Source of the DNA: Spirochaetia bacterium
GTDB lineage: Bacteria; Spirochaetota; Spirochaetia; Treponematales; Breznakiellaceae
Assembly (NCBI GenBank): GCA_025997675.1
Contig: BNUX01000029.1
Span: 1 to 30,479 of the forward strand
Direction: 5' to 3'
DNA length: 30,479 nucleotides
The notes below the pieces were generated by a model. The model saw nothing but the letters and a program-made list of their open reading frames with translations, had not been told where the DNA came from and searched no databases. Below are positions 14,962 through 23,433 of this stretch, in pieces. The position numbers were made by a program, and so were the translations under genes. Position 1 is the first letter of the stretch. Every line of letters begins with the position of its first letter.

Positions 14962-15753
14962 ATGTCCGACAAACCCCTTGCCGAAACCGAAGCCTTTAAA
15001 GCCCTCTACGACACCGTAGCCCGGCTCCGTGCCCCCGACGGCTGCCCCTGGGACCGGGAACAGTCCCCCGCCACCCTTCGCGGCGACCTCATCGAAGAAA
15101 CCTACGAATGTATCGAAGCCATCGATGAAAAGGATCCCCCCCACATCAAGGAAGAACTGGGGGACCTCTTTCTGCTGGTAACCATGCTCGCCTACATGCA
15201 CGAACAGGAGGGGCTTTTTTCCGTGGCAGACAGCCTTCAATGCGTCACCGAAAAACTAATCCGCCGTCACCCCCATGTGTTTGGGGAAGTAACGGTGAAA
15301 GACAGCAATGAGGTTTTGGACAACTGGGCAAGGATAAAGGTGGAGCAGGAGGGCCGCAAACCCAAGGATTCCCTCATGGACCAGGTGTCCCGCTCCTTGC
15401 CGCCCTTAGACCGGGCTTACAAGCTGCAGAAAAAAGCCGCCAAGGCCGGGTTTGACTGGCCGGATGTGCCGCCCGTTATGGGGAAGCTGGAGGAAGAACT
15501 GGGGGAGGTAAAAGCTGCCATAGCGGAAGGGGATCGGGAAAGCCTTGAGGGGGAGCTGGGGGACCTGCTTTTTTCCGCAGTAAACCTGTGCCGGTTCCTC
15601 CAGGTGGAGCCTTCGGTGGCGCTCCAGCGTACCAATGCTAAATTTGTTGCCCGCTTCAAGCACGTAGAAAAACGGATGAAGGAAACAAACCAAACAATGA
15701 TGCCGGGAAACCTGGAAGCAATGGATATCTTCTGGGAGGAAGCTAAACATTGA
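14962..15753 (+). CDS. mazG: MazG nucleoside triphosphate pyrophosphohydrolase
   Basis: MazG hydrolyses NTPs to NMP and pyrophosphate and so removes non-canonical nucleotides. The 263-residue product contains two MazG domains: the first with GCPWDREQ at 27-34, EExxE at 45-49 and EELGD at 64-68, the second with LEEELGEV and LEGELGD at about 175-205. This is the full-length tandem type of E. coli. The ATG at 14962 has no convincing Shine-Dalgarno; TATACT at 14951-14956 lies only 5 bases before it. It follows pth, with which it may share transcripts, and ends 15 bases before a convergent gene. Confidence 0.96.
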   Translation: MSDKPLAETEAFKALYDTVARLRAPDGCPWDREQSPATLRGDLIEETYECIEAIDEKDPPHIKEELGDLFLLVTMLAYMHEQEGLFSVADSLQCVTEKLIRRHPHVFGEVTVKDSNEVLDNWARIKVEQEGRKPKDSLMDQVSRSLPPLDRAYKLQKKAAKAGFDWPDVPPVMGKLEEELGEVKAAIAEGDRESLEGELGDLLFSAVNLCRFLQVEPSVALQRTNAKFVARFKHVEKRMKETNQTMMPGNLEAMDIFWEEAKH

Positions 15754-15768
15754 AACATTGAAAGCTGG

Positions 15769-16470
15769 TTACAGTTCCTCAAGGAACCGGATGCCCTTGG
15801 CTTCCCGGACAAGCTCTACAACCTCGCGGCGTAAACGGGGAATATCACTCTTTACTACCAGGGTTATATTGAAGGTCGATTTCTTCAGGAACTTGTTTTT
15901 ACTAACCTCCATGTCCGATACGGATATATTGTTTTCCCGGGCATACTGTAAGAAATCACTGAAGGGGTGCTTTTTGTCCAACTCAAGGTACAGAGGGATA
16001 AGGGTGGAATAATCCTGGAGGCGGGTATCAAACCGGCTCAGAACCGTTACGATAAGATAGATAACGATGCCGGAAACAATCGCCCCGGAATAAAACCCGA
16101 TGCCAATGGCCAGGCCGCTGCATGCCGCCGCCCAGAGCCCCGCCGCCGTGGTGATTCCCTTTACCTGATTCCGGGCGTTCATAATAATAGACCCCGCGCC
16201 GAGGAACCCGATGCCGCTTATTACCTGCGCCCCCAGACGGACGGGATCACCGCCGCCGAAGTTTTCGTATACAAACTGATTGGTCATCATCACCAGGGTG
16301 GACCCGAAACAGACCAGCATGTGGGTGCGGAAGCCTGCGGGCCGGTTCTTTTTCCCCCGGTCAAAGCCAAGGAAACCGCCCAGGAGCATGGATAAAAGGG
16401 TCCGCAGGGTTATGGACATCCAGTTGAGTTCATGGAGCTTTTTAACGATTGCATCGTAGTCAATATTCAT
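15769..16470 (-). CDS. MgtC/SapB family membrane protein
   Basis: The 233-residue protein has four hydrophobic segments in the first ~145 residues, with the family markers LGGFLGFDRGKKNRPAGFRTHMLVCFGS at about 31-58, VISGIGFLGAGSI at about 82-95 and KGITTAAGLW at about 103-112. A C-terminal cytosolic domain at about 150-233 looks ACT-like (KSTFNITLVVKSDIPRLRREVVEL). MgtC proteins affect magnesium homeostasis, membrane potential or virulence in other bacteria; the role here is unknown. It lies 4 bases after the stop of the 509-residue gene and is probably translated with it. A magnesium-sensing leader was not seen. Confidence 0.93.
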   Translation of the reverse strand: MNIDYDAIVKKLHELNWMSITLRTLLSMLLGGFLGFDRGKKNRPAGFRTHMLVCFGSTLVMMTNQFVYENFGGGDPVRLGAQVISGIGFLGAGSIIMNARNQVKGITTAAGLWAAACSGLAIGIGFYSGAIVSGIVIYLIVTVLSRFDTRLQDYSTLIPLYLELDKKHPFSDFLQYARENNISVSDMEVSKNKFLKKSTFNITLVVKSDIPRLRREVVELVREAKGIRFLEEL

Positions 16471-16474
16471 TTCA

Positions 16475-18004
16475 TCATCCGGTGCAGGATCCCTCGGTTT
16501 GCAGCATCATTAACTGCACAAAATAGTTAATCTTTTTATACGCATCGGCCAGACGCCGGCTCATGGGGACCTTCGTAAAGTACCCCAGCTCTTTCCAGTT
16601 GATGATCACCTCCGGGGGGCTCTTCTCTGAATCCCCCAGAAGGTTCTTCATGAATTTCCCCACCGCCACCAGACCCCGGACCGCCGCGTTGATCAATGCA
16701 AGGGCCTCATCGTCCATTTCTCCCGTGATAGTGTTAATAAACCGGGCCTGGGCTTTGTCACCCCCCGCCCGGGCCAGGGCGGCCCTGAAGCGGAGCCCAC
16801 GGGTTCCCGAATCGGCAAGGGTGGTATCCAGGGCTTCAATGGGGTTTGCAACCTCAGTAATGGTGTGGAAGGCGTCGGACATTTCCAGGGAAAGGCTGTT
16901 GTTCACCCACTGCCCCCGGACCAGCAGTATGTCGCAGAGTTCCTGCATTTCCTTTGTGACAAAATCCTGAATGAACGCCAGGAGATAATTCAGGGGGGCC
17001 GCATAGGTAAACCCGGTAAGCCCCAGGGCAACGCAGCTTTTACTGATTTCCGTATTGTAAAACTGCAGCTTTGTTATTGCCGGGGTACCGAAAACGGCGG
17101 CGGCCAGGGCTTCAATCCGGCTGTCCCGCTGCTTGTTCAGCACACTATCGATTACGGTCTGGACTTCGCCGCTCTTTGCCTCAAGCCAGGATTCCGCCAA
17201 GAGCGCCTCCGGGGCCTTATATTTTACCTGCCAGATAGGATTCTTTGCGGTATACTGCCCGATAAGCTCGATGATGGTGGAGTTCTTAAGCTCCTTCAAA
17301 TTCGCGGCCAGCGTGGTCCATTGGGTGAGGGGGAGGAGTTCATGGCCCTCGTTGGCAATCTTCAACACCGTTAGAGCGTTCTTCCAGGCATCCGACGGCT
17401 CCAGGTTCTGCATTGCTCCCCGGAATTGCCCCAGTTCCTCCAGCATATCCGCCGCCCGCGCCGGCTGAAACCGCGGCGTATAGGAGCCGGTTTGCAGGTC
17501 CGGGTCGAATCTTCGCAGGAGGGACAGGAAATCGAACTGGGCAAAGGATATCAGGGCGGAGATAAGCTGGTAGCACCGGTTTATTGCGGCAATCCGGTTA
17601 CCGTCAAAGGCCTCATAGAGGGCGGTCAGATCCGCCCGGAGAACCTGGCTCAATTCCCGGGGCTCCAGCCGTTTGACCTGCTCCTGTACCGCATCGGGGC
17701 GGAGTTTCCGGATAAGCTCCTGGCCTTCCTTTGTCATAAAGGCTTCCACCGTAAGCTGCCGCATCCGGTACACCCTGGCGGGGTTTTGCACAAAAACGCA
17801 GGCGGGATACACAATCTTATAGATATCGTAGACATAGGCGGCAAAGGAGGGGTCGATTTCCTCGGTCCGCAGGCGGTAAAACCGGGCATATTTATTCTGA
17901 TTGATATCCTTAACCACCTGCTTGAGCAGGGCCTTGTTGTCCGAATCCGGCTCATCATCACCGGCAATAAGGGAAAAAACCTTCCCGATTATATCATCTG
18001 GCAT
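16475..18004 (-). CDS. Unknown 509-residue cytosolic protein
   Basis: I do not recognise this protein. It is helical, with many Leu/Ala and few Gly residues, and has no signal peptide or clear membrane segment. The start at 18004 was chosen because GAGGTG lies 8 bases upstream; the frame stays open to 18316, but that extension is Ser/Phe-rich, crosses a divergent promoter and looks non-coding. Conserved-looking stretches include MPDDIIGKVFSLIAGDDEPDSDN at the N-terminus and PPEVIINWKELGYF near the C-terminus. It probably shares an operon with the MgtC gene 4 bases downstream. It may belong to a spirochaete-restricted family, but I cannot name it. Confidence 0.7.
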   Translation of the reverse strand: MPDDIIGKVFSLIAGDDEPDSDNKALLKQVVKDINQNKYARFYRLRTEEIDPSFAAYVYDIYKIVYPACVFVQNPARVYRMRQLTVEAFMTKEGQELIRKLRPDAVQEQVKRLEPRELSQVLRADLTALYEAFDGNRIAAINRCYQLISALISFAQFDFLSLLRRFDPDLQTGSYTPRFQPARAADMLEELGQFRGAMQNLEPSDAWKNALTVLKIANEGHELLPLTQWTTLAANLKELKNSTIIELIGQYTAKNPIWQVKYKAPEALLAESWLEAKSGEVQTVIDSVLNKQRDSRIEALAAAVFGTPAITKLQFYNTEISKSCVALGLTGFTYAAPLNYLLAFIQDFVTKEMQELCDILLVRGQWVNNSLSLEMSDAFHTITEVANPIEALDTTLADSGTRGLRFRAALARAGGDKAQARFINTITGEMDDEALALINAAVRGLVAVGKFMKNLLGDSEKSPPEVIINWKELGYFTKVPMSRRLADAYKKINYFVQLMMLQTEGSCTG

Positions 18005-18072
18005 CACGCACCTCATACCGAGTATGGGATATAGGCGGCCTTTTTTCAATACCGGCAATGGCTCAATATTCA

Positions 18073-18101
18073 TTGCCAATGCGTGGGGTGTGTGGTATAG
18101 T
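18073..18101 (+). promoter_or_regulatory. Sigma-70-type promoter for the coiled-coil nuclease-like gene
   Basis: TTGCCA at 18073-18078, a 17-bp spacer and TATAGT at 18096-18101. The start near 18108 would put GAGG (18109-18112) at the very 5' end of the mRNA. It lies within the region divergent from the 509-residue gene. Confidence 0.65.
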
Positions 18102-18119
18102 AGAAACAAGAGGCAAAAG

Positions 18120-18704
18120 ATGACGCAGGGTGAAGATATGACCTTTGAGAAGGTCTGGGCAACGATCCAGGAGTCTGACCGGAGATGGAAAGAGGAGGAG
18201 GCCCAGAGAAAGAAGGAAGATGACCTGAGACGGAAAGAAGCAGAGCGAACAATGGAAGATCTAAAAAAGACCGTAAGTGAGGTCTCCCGGCAGCTCGGTG
18301 GAATGGGAAATAGCAATGGGGCGGAAGATTACTTTGCCAATGCCCTGAGCGAAAAAAAGATATTTGCCGGTTTGCAGTTTGACGAGGTTGAAACAAACAT
18401 GAAGGGGAAGTGCGGCGCTATAAAAGACAAGTTTGACATAGTGATGTACAACGGGACCTCCGTAGCGCTCATCGAAGTGAAAGATAAGGCGCAAACGGAA
18501 GATCTGGAAAAGATGGTAACGAATAAGGTGTCGAATTTTCGAACGCTGTTCCCCTATTATGCCGGCCATAGGGTGTACCTTGGTATTGGCAGCATGTCCT
18601 TCAATGACCATGTGTATGCAAAAGCAAAGGAACTCGGTATCGGTATGCTGAAACAAAAAGGCGACACCATTGAGGCGGACACCGGTTATGTGCGGGCATA
18701 TTAG
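18120..18704 (+). CDS. Coiled-coil protein with PD-(D/E)XK nuclease-like domain
   Basis: Residues 17-60 are a charged coiled coil (DRRWKEEEAQRKKEDDLRR). The rest, about 68-194, resembles the PD-(D/E)XK superfamily: Glu69 in the first helix, then Asp106 in KFDIVMYNG and Glu119/Lys121 in IEVKDKA, the classic D...ExK spacing. It could cut DNA or be an inactive structural relative; related coiled-coil/nuclease-like proteins occur widely in cyanobacteria and spirochaetes with unknown jobs. The start at 18120 was preferred because GAGG lies 7 bases before it; ATG at 18138, with AGGGTGA upstream, is nearly as good. No restriction methylase, toxin-antitoxin partner or phage gene is adjacent. Confidence 0.75.
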   Translation: MTQGEDMTFEKVWATIQESDRRWKEEEAQRKKEDDLRRKEAERTMEDLKKTVSEVSRQLGGMGNSNGAEDYFANALSEKKIFAGLQFDEVETNMKGKCGAIKDKFDIVMYNGTSVALIEVKDKAQTEDLEKMVTNKVSNFRTLFPYYAGHRVYLGIGSMSFNDHVYAKAKELGIGMLKQKGDTIEADTGYVRAY

Positions 18705-18740
18705 TCCCTCCTCACCATATACGCCAAGCCCTGCGCCTCG

Positions 18741-18780
18741 CGCGGCTCGCCGAATGGACCGCGCGGCTCGCCAAATGGAC
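18741..18780. repeat. Two copies of a 21-bp-period direct repeat
   Basis: CGCGGCTCGCCGAATGGAC at 18741-18759 recurs at 18762-18780 with a single G/A change; the offset is exactly 21 bases. It lies after the nuclease-like gene and overlaps a decayed reading frame. The period matches the two larger arrays, although the sequence is different. Confidence 0.85.
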
Positions 18781-18951
18781 TGCGAGGGCTACCCTACGGC
18801 CTGAGTTGCGGGGATTCGGCTGTATTACAACACCAATATCCGGTTTAACCCCCTGGTAACGGCGCTGGACCGCTCCAATATGCGCCTCCCTATCCTTCCC
18901 GGAATACCGGCGGGGGACATCACCACAAGGGTGTTCCCCGCTTTTGAGTGA
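18754..18951 (+). pseudogene. Possible gene remnant with in-frame TGA
   Basis: In one frame the bases from ATG 18754 read through the 21-bp repeat (MDRAARQMDCEGYPTA), meet TGA at 18802-18804, and continue as a coding-like stretch (LYYNTNIRFNPLVTAL, LPILPGIPAGDITTRV) to TGA at 18949-18951. The second part has the G/C-rich third positions of real genes here, but no start codon or ribosome-binding site. I could not name the parent protein. It may be the tail of a deleted gene; a chance open frame is the alternative. Apart from this and the repeat, 18705-19001 shows nothing else except a weak promoter-like pair for prfB. Confidence 0.4.
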
Positions 18952-19001
18952 TACCACTGCGAGCTATTTACAATTTTCCCAATTTCCCGTACCCTGTACC
19001 C

Positions 19002-20127
19002 ATGTTAATATCAGAATTAGGGGCTCCTATTGCGGAGCTAAAGGCTAAAATCTACGATACCTGGAGGCGTCTTTGAAAACCCAGCGCCCGGAACCCCTTC
19101 CCTTGGCCAACGGATAGCGGATTTAGAAAACAGGACCGGTGAGGCGGATTTCTGGAACGACAGCGCCAGGGCGGAGCAGGTTATGGGGGAAATTAAGGCC
19201 CTCAAGCGCCGCTACGAGCCCTGGAAAGCCCTGGTGGCGGATATTGAGGACCTCCAGGTGCTTTGTGAGCTGGCGGAGGAGGAAAAGGACGAATCCCAGG
19301 GCGGGGAAATCGAAAAAACCCTGGCGGCCCTGAACTCCCGCTACGAAAAACAGAACATTTATGAGCTTATGGGCGGACAGGTGGACAAAAACGGCTGTTT
19401 CCTCACCATCCATGCCGGCGCCGGGGGGACCGAGGCCTGCGATTGGTCTCAGATGCTTTACCGGATGTACCTCCGCTGGGCGGAACGGCGGGGTTTTGGG
19501 ACCGAAGAGGTGGATCGCCTGGAGGCCGAGGGGGGGATCAAGTCCGCCACCTGCCGTATCGACGGGGATTACGCCTACGGCTACCTCAAGGGCGAAACCG
19601 GGGTACACCGGCTGGTGCGGATCAGCCCCTTTGACGCCAATTCCCGGCGGCATACCTCCTTCTCATCGGTGTACCTGTTCCCGGTGATCGACGATTCTAT
19701 TGAAGTGGATATACGGCCCGAGGACCTCCGGGTGGACACCTACCGTTCCGGCGGCGCCGGGGGGCAGCACGTGAACAAGACCGACAGCGCGGTGCGCTTT
19801 ACCCACCTGCCCACGGGGATAGTGGTGGCCTGCCAGAGTGAACGGAGCCAGACCATGAACCGGGCCATCGGCATGAGTATCCTCAAGTCCCGGCTCTACG
19901 AACATTACCGGCAGGAAAAGGAAAAGGAGAATGAAAAGTTTGCCCAGGAAAAAAAGGACATCTCCTGGGGGAATCAAATCCGGTCCTACGTGTTCCAGCC
20001 CTATACCATGGTGAAGGATTACCGGACCAAGACGGAGATGGGGAATATCCAGGCCGTCATGGATGGAGACATCGATCCTTTTATAGAGGAGTATTTGCGT
20101 TTTGCCTGGAAAAATAGCCAAGTATAG
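19002..20127 (+). CDS. prfB: Peptide chain release factor 2, expressed by programmed +1 frameshift
   Basis: RF2 recognises UAA and UGA stops and triggers peptide release. The coding sequence is joined from 19002-19073 (24 codons) and 19075-20127 after skipping one base at an in-frame TGA (19074-19076), giving 374 residues, the usual length. The stop-recognition motif SPF is at 208-210 (RISPFDANSRRHTS) and the catalytic GGQ at 253-255 (SGGAGGQHVNK), 45 residues apart as in E. coli. The first 24 residues (MLISELGAPIAELKAKIYDTWRRL) match the family's N-terminal helix. No clear Shine-Dalgarno precedes the ATG. It overlaps the next gene by 26 bases and starts a long operon with ftsY and lolCDE. 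Confidence 0.96.
19063..19076 (+). promoter_or_regulatory. prfB: prfB programmed +1 frameshift site
   Basis: GGAGG at 19063-19067, three spacer bases (CGT), then CTT TGA at 19071-19076. The layout equals that of E. coli prfB (Shine-Dalgarno-like element, 3-base gap, CUU UGA). When RF2 is scarce, the ribosome pauses at UGA and the Leu tRNA slips one base, giving autogenous control. Confidence 0.95.
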
Positions 20128-21565
20128 CATTACTATTTTTGCGCTGCTCCTCGCTTTTTCCGCCCCGGTGTTTGGAAAGGGGAAGGCCCAAGAGGAGGAG
20201 AAGGACCCCTTGAACCCCCAGTGGGTTCTCTGTATCAGCGCCCTTGATGTGTCTTCCCTGCCCCTCCCCCAGCGTGTTGTGGGGGATATCCTGGTCCGCA
20301 GTCTTGCGAAATCCCTTACGGATGTGGATCACCGGGTCAGGGTGTCGGAGGAGGAGATGTACTACAAGAACCTGGCCTTTTTTATCGCCCTGGAGGATGC
20401 GGGGAAAAAGCTGGCCGCCAAGAGGACCGACCGGGATTTGCTTGTCTATAAGGGGTATTCGGCATGGCAGTATAAAATCGAATTAAAAGCCGCAAATGCG
20501 GCGATAAAAACTATGGAGGAGGAATACCAAAAGGCGGAAGAGGCGGTGATGAAGGTTTCCGCCGAACCGGCTTTTCTCCTGACGGAGGAAAATAGTGCGG
20601 GGACCTTTCCCGCTCCCCCCGCCGGAGGGGGTGAGTACCGTTACTGCGTCAAAAACAAGGCCGACGCCTTTGTTACCGGTGTTGTGACGGAATTCCACGG
20701 CCGGCTCGTCCTTACTATCCGTATGTACACCCTGTATACCCGTTCCTTTGCGTATGAGGATAGTTTTGTTTTTTCCACCGATGATATTTCTCTGCTGGAA
20801 GAGGAATTGGCCGGATACCTGGTGGCGGCCATATCCGGCGCATCCCCGGCGGCACTGTCCGTGAAGACCCAGCCCGACAGCGCAGTTATTCAGGTCAAGG
20901 GAAACTATGCGGGGCAGGGTGATACGGGGATTCAGGAACATGCTCCGGGACCGATGGAGGTGACGGCCTTTGCGGCGGGGTATGACAGCGCTTCCGTAGA
21001 GGTGGATCTTGTGGCGGGGGAATTGACGGAGCTGCAATTTAAACTCCACCCTGTACCGGAGGTTGGCTTTGACATTAATTTCCCCCACGGGAAGACATCG
21101 GTGTACCAGGGGGCCCTGTATATTGGGGATGCACCGGTAACCATAAGATCGCCGCAGAATCAATTTGAATATATCCACGGGGAAACTCCAAGGAGAGCGA
21201 CCACTGCACTGATTTTCCGGGCGGGGCAGACGGGAAACGAAGTAACCCTGCCGGAGGCCATTCCGAGGGGGAAGGATCCGAAGCCCCTGGGTACGGCCCG
21301 GAGTAGATTTTACGGCGGCTGGACAGCCTTCTGGATCACCCTGCCGGTGGCCTTTATCCTTACCGGCGTGGCCAATACCTATAAGTATGCCTATCAATAC
21401 TGGGGTGACCCCGAGGTGGGCAAGACCTACGATATCCTGAATAATGTTTCCATCGGCGTCTGGGTTGGGTTCGGTTTGACTGCGGGGTATTCAATTTTCC
21501 GGATGGCCTGGTATGGTCATACCGCCACTAAGAGCGTTCCAAAGATGGTAAAAAATGGGAAGTAG
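20102..21565 (+). CDS. Exported membrane protein with PEGA domain
   Basis: This 487-residue protein begins at a TTG inside the end of prfB; GAGGAG lies 11 bases upstream. Residues 1-22 form a signal peptide (KIAKYSITIFALLLAFSAPVFG). The middle is helical and charged. Residues about 255-330 fit a PEGA domain (ALSVKTQPDSAVIQVKG, APGPMEVTAFAAGYDSASVEVDL), a beta-sandwich often found on cell surfaces. Two hydrophobic segments near the end, about 405-425 and 445-465, would anchor it. The bulk is probably periplasmic. Function unknown; the operon links it with ftsY and lipoprotein export. Confidence 0.8.
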   Translation: MPGKIAKYSITIFALLLAFSAPVFGKGKAQEEEKDPLNPQWVLCISALDVSSLPLPQRVVGDILVRSLAKSLTDVDHRVRVSEEEMYYKNLAFFIALEDAGKKLAAKRTDRDLLVYKGYSAWQYKIELKAANAAIKTMEEEYQKAEEAVMKVSAEPAFLLTEENSAGTFPAPPAGGGEYRYCVKNKADAFVTGVVTEFHGRLVLTIRMYTLYTRSFAYEDSFVFSTDDISLLEEELAGYLVAAISGASPAALSVKTQPDSAVIQVKGNYAGQGDTGIQEHAPGPMEVTAFAAGYDSASVEVDLVAGELTELQFKLHPVPEVGFDINFPHGKTSVYQGALYIGDAPVTIRSPQNQFEYIHGETPRRATTALIFRAGQTGNEVTLPEAIPRGKDPKPLGTARSRFYGGWTAFWITLPVAFILTGVANTYKYAYQYWGDPEVGKTYDILNNVSIGVWVGFGLTAGYSIFRMAWYGHTATKSVPKMVKNGK

Positions 21566-22412
21566 TTTTACTGAGCGTTTAAAGAATTTTTTCGGCCTGG
21601 GGAAGAAGGTTTCGGAAGCGTTATTTGAGGACCTCGAGGATCTCCTGGTGGAGGGGGACTTCGGCGCCGCCCTTGCGTTTAAAACCGTGGATGCCCTCCG
21701 GGGGCTCTCCGATCCCGTCCAGGTGCGCCCGGCTTTGGCTGCTCTTTTGGAGGAGCAGCTATGCCCGGTGCCGGTATTTGACTCAACCCGTAAGCTTACG
21801 GTGATACTGCTCCTGGGGGTGAACGGGGTGGGGAAGACCACCACCGCCGCTAAACTGGCGGCCCGATACCGGACGCTGGATAACAAAAAGCCCATCCTTG
21901 CGGCGGCGGATACCTTCCGGGCGGCGGCGGTGGATCAGCTCAAGATACACGGGGAACGCTTAGGTGTGCGGGTTGTTGCCCACAAGCAGGGGGGGGACCC
22001 TGCGGCGGTGGTGTACGACGCCCTGGAGGCGGCTCATGCCGGCGGGGGGGATATGGTCATCGCCGATACCGCCGGGCGGATGCACACAAAAGCTGCGTTG
22101 GTAGAAGAACTGAAGAAGATTGACCGGGTGGTGGAGTCCAGGGCGCCGGAGGCCGAATATATCAAGTGGCTGGTTCTGGATTCCACCACCGGGAGGAACG
22201 CCCTGGCCCAGGCGGAGACCTTCCATGCGGCGGTAGCCCTGGACGGGGTAATACTTACCAAGTTTGATTCCAGCGCCCGGGGGGGGGTGGTTTTTTCCCT
22301 GGCTGCGGAACTTGGTCTTCCCGTGGTTTTTATCTGCAACGGGGAACAGTACGGGGACATTAAACCCTTTGATCCAAAGGAATTCACGAAGGAATTTATC
22401 GGAATTGAATAA
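21555..22412 (+). CDS. ftsY: Signal recognition particle receptor FtsY
   Basis: FtsY is the GTPase receptor that accepts SRP-ribosome complexes at the inner membrane for co-translational insertion. The 285-residue protein has the N domain (about 1-80, ALFEDLEDLLVEGDFGAALA) and G domain, with the P-loop GVNGVGKTT (Lys94), ADTFRAAAVDQL at about 117-128, DTAGRMHTK at about 172-180 and TKFDSSARGG at about 236-245. It lacks the long acidic A domain of E. coli FtsY, as many shorter homologues do. The usual GxGE(K) loop near the end reads CNGEQYGDIKPFDP. It overlaps its neighbours by 11 and 8 bases. Confidence 0.96.
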   Translation: MGSSFTERLKNFFGLGKKVSEALFEDLEDLLVEGDFGAALAFKTVDALRGLSDPVQVRPALAALLEEQLCPVPVFDSTRKLTVILLLGVNGVGKTTTAAKLAARYRTLDNKKPILAAADTFRAAAVDQLKIHGERLGVRVVAHKQGGDPAAVVYDALEAAHAGGGDMVIADTAGRMHTKAALVEELKKIDRVVESRAPEAEYIKWLVLDSTTGRNALAQAETFHAAVALDGVILTKFDSSARGGVVFSLAAELGLPVVFICNGEQYGDIKPFDPKEFTKEFIGIE

Positions 22413-23433
22413 CAAATTGGTTTTCTGTTTTTTCCTGGGACTCATCGGGACAATTACGTATACTGAAGACTGGTATATTTCCAATGCCGGCGGGATGGCC
22501 CTGGAACCGGCCTTTTCACGGGTCGCCCTCAGGAGCAAGTACGCCCTTTCGGTGGAGGACGCCGCCTTTTCGGATTTGCCCGACAGGCTGCGGAAACACT
22601 ACGATCCATCGTACCGTATAGAACTCCGGTGTCTCTATGAGGACGGTGTGATTTCCCGGCGTCAGTGGTCCTTCAGGGATGGGACGAATCTTGCACGGCT
22701 TGCGGCGGTTTTTGATGATGACAGTTCGGGGTTTATTGAACTCTACAACCCCGACAAGTTTATTGTCGAATCCCATCAGATAGACCGTGATGGTTCCGAT
22801 TATACCACCCGGTATGAGTATAACCGCAGTTTTCTTATCCGGGCGGAAACCCGGCTGGAGGAGGAGCCGGTTTGGACCGATCACTATCGCTACACCCGTT
22901 CCTATGGTTTGCGGTCGGTTGAGCGGCGCTATTTCAATGTACCCGCAGAAGATCAGGCGTCGACGTTTTTCCGGTCCTCCCCGCTCATCCTTGGCCTTGC
23001 GGCGGAGAATGAATTTGTCAAACCCGGTTCTGTGTTCAGTTCGGAGTTTTTTGAGGATGTGATAATTAATTCCGGTGACCGGATACTCTTCACCACCGAT
23101 GACCGGGGCCGCGTCCGGAGCGAAGTCCGGCGGGATGAAAACGACAATGTGCTGGGGGAAGTGATAAACACCTGGTCCGGGGACCGGCTTGCGTCGGTGC
23201 TCTGGAAATCCGAAGACGAGGAACGGCTCGTAGAATATGAATATAACGGCGAGGGGGATCGTATTTTTGAACGCAATTTTCGTAACGGCGTATTGGAACG
23301 GACGGTACGTCAGGCGGGGGAACGGGAAGTGGAAGAACTCTATGTGAACGGCGTGGTGATGCTCCGGACCATTTGGGAAGACGGCCGCAAGATTTCTGAG
23401 GAACGCGTTCGTTCGAACAGAGGCCGCCCATGA
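22405..23433 (+). CDS. Exported unknown protein with MORN-like C-terminal repeats
   Basis: I do not recognise the family. The proposed TTG start at 22405 lies in the end of ftsY and gives a signal peptide (KLVFCFFLGLIGTITYT); a TTG at 22417 is possible, and an ATG at 22264 would put the protein inside ftsY out of frame and is unlikely. The ~342-residue product is rich in Tyr, Arg and Glu. Near the C-terminus it shows YwqK/MORN-type strands (FRNGVLERTVRQ, LYVNGVVMLRTIWEDGRKISEE). It precedes lolC with a 4-base overlap (ATGA), so it may be a periplasmic partner of lipoprotein sorting; this is inferred only from position. Confidence 0.72.
   Translation: MNNKLVFCFFLGLIGTITYTEDWYISNAGGMALEPAFSRVALRSKYALSVEDAAFSDLPDRLRKHYDPSYRIELRCLYEDGVISRRQWSFRDGTNLARLAAVFDDDSSGFIELYNPDKFIVESHQIDRDGSDYTTRYEYNRSFLIRAETRLEEEPVWTDHYRYTRSYGLRSVERRYFNVPAEDQASTFFRSSPLILGLAAENEFVKPGSVFSSEFFEDVIINSGDRILFTTDDRGRVRSEVRRDENDNVLGEVINTWSGDRLASVLWKSEDEERLVEYEYNGEGDRIFERNFRNGVLERTVRQAGEREVEELYVNGVVMLRTIWEDGRKISEERVRSNRGRP

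Noticed and set aside
18004..18316. N-terminal extension of the 509-residue protein to an ATG at 18316
   Set aside because: It would overlap the divergent promoter and gene, is Ser/Phe-rich and unlike coding sequence, and GAGGTG supports the ATG at 18004.
19183..20127. RF2 starting at the ATG at 19183
   Set aside because: It would lose the family N-terminal domain; the frameshift at 19071-19076 explains the reading frame.
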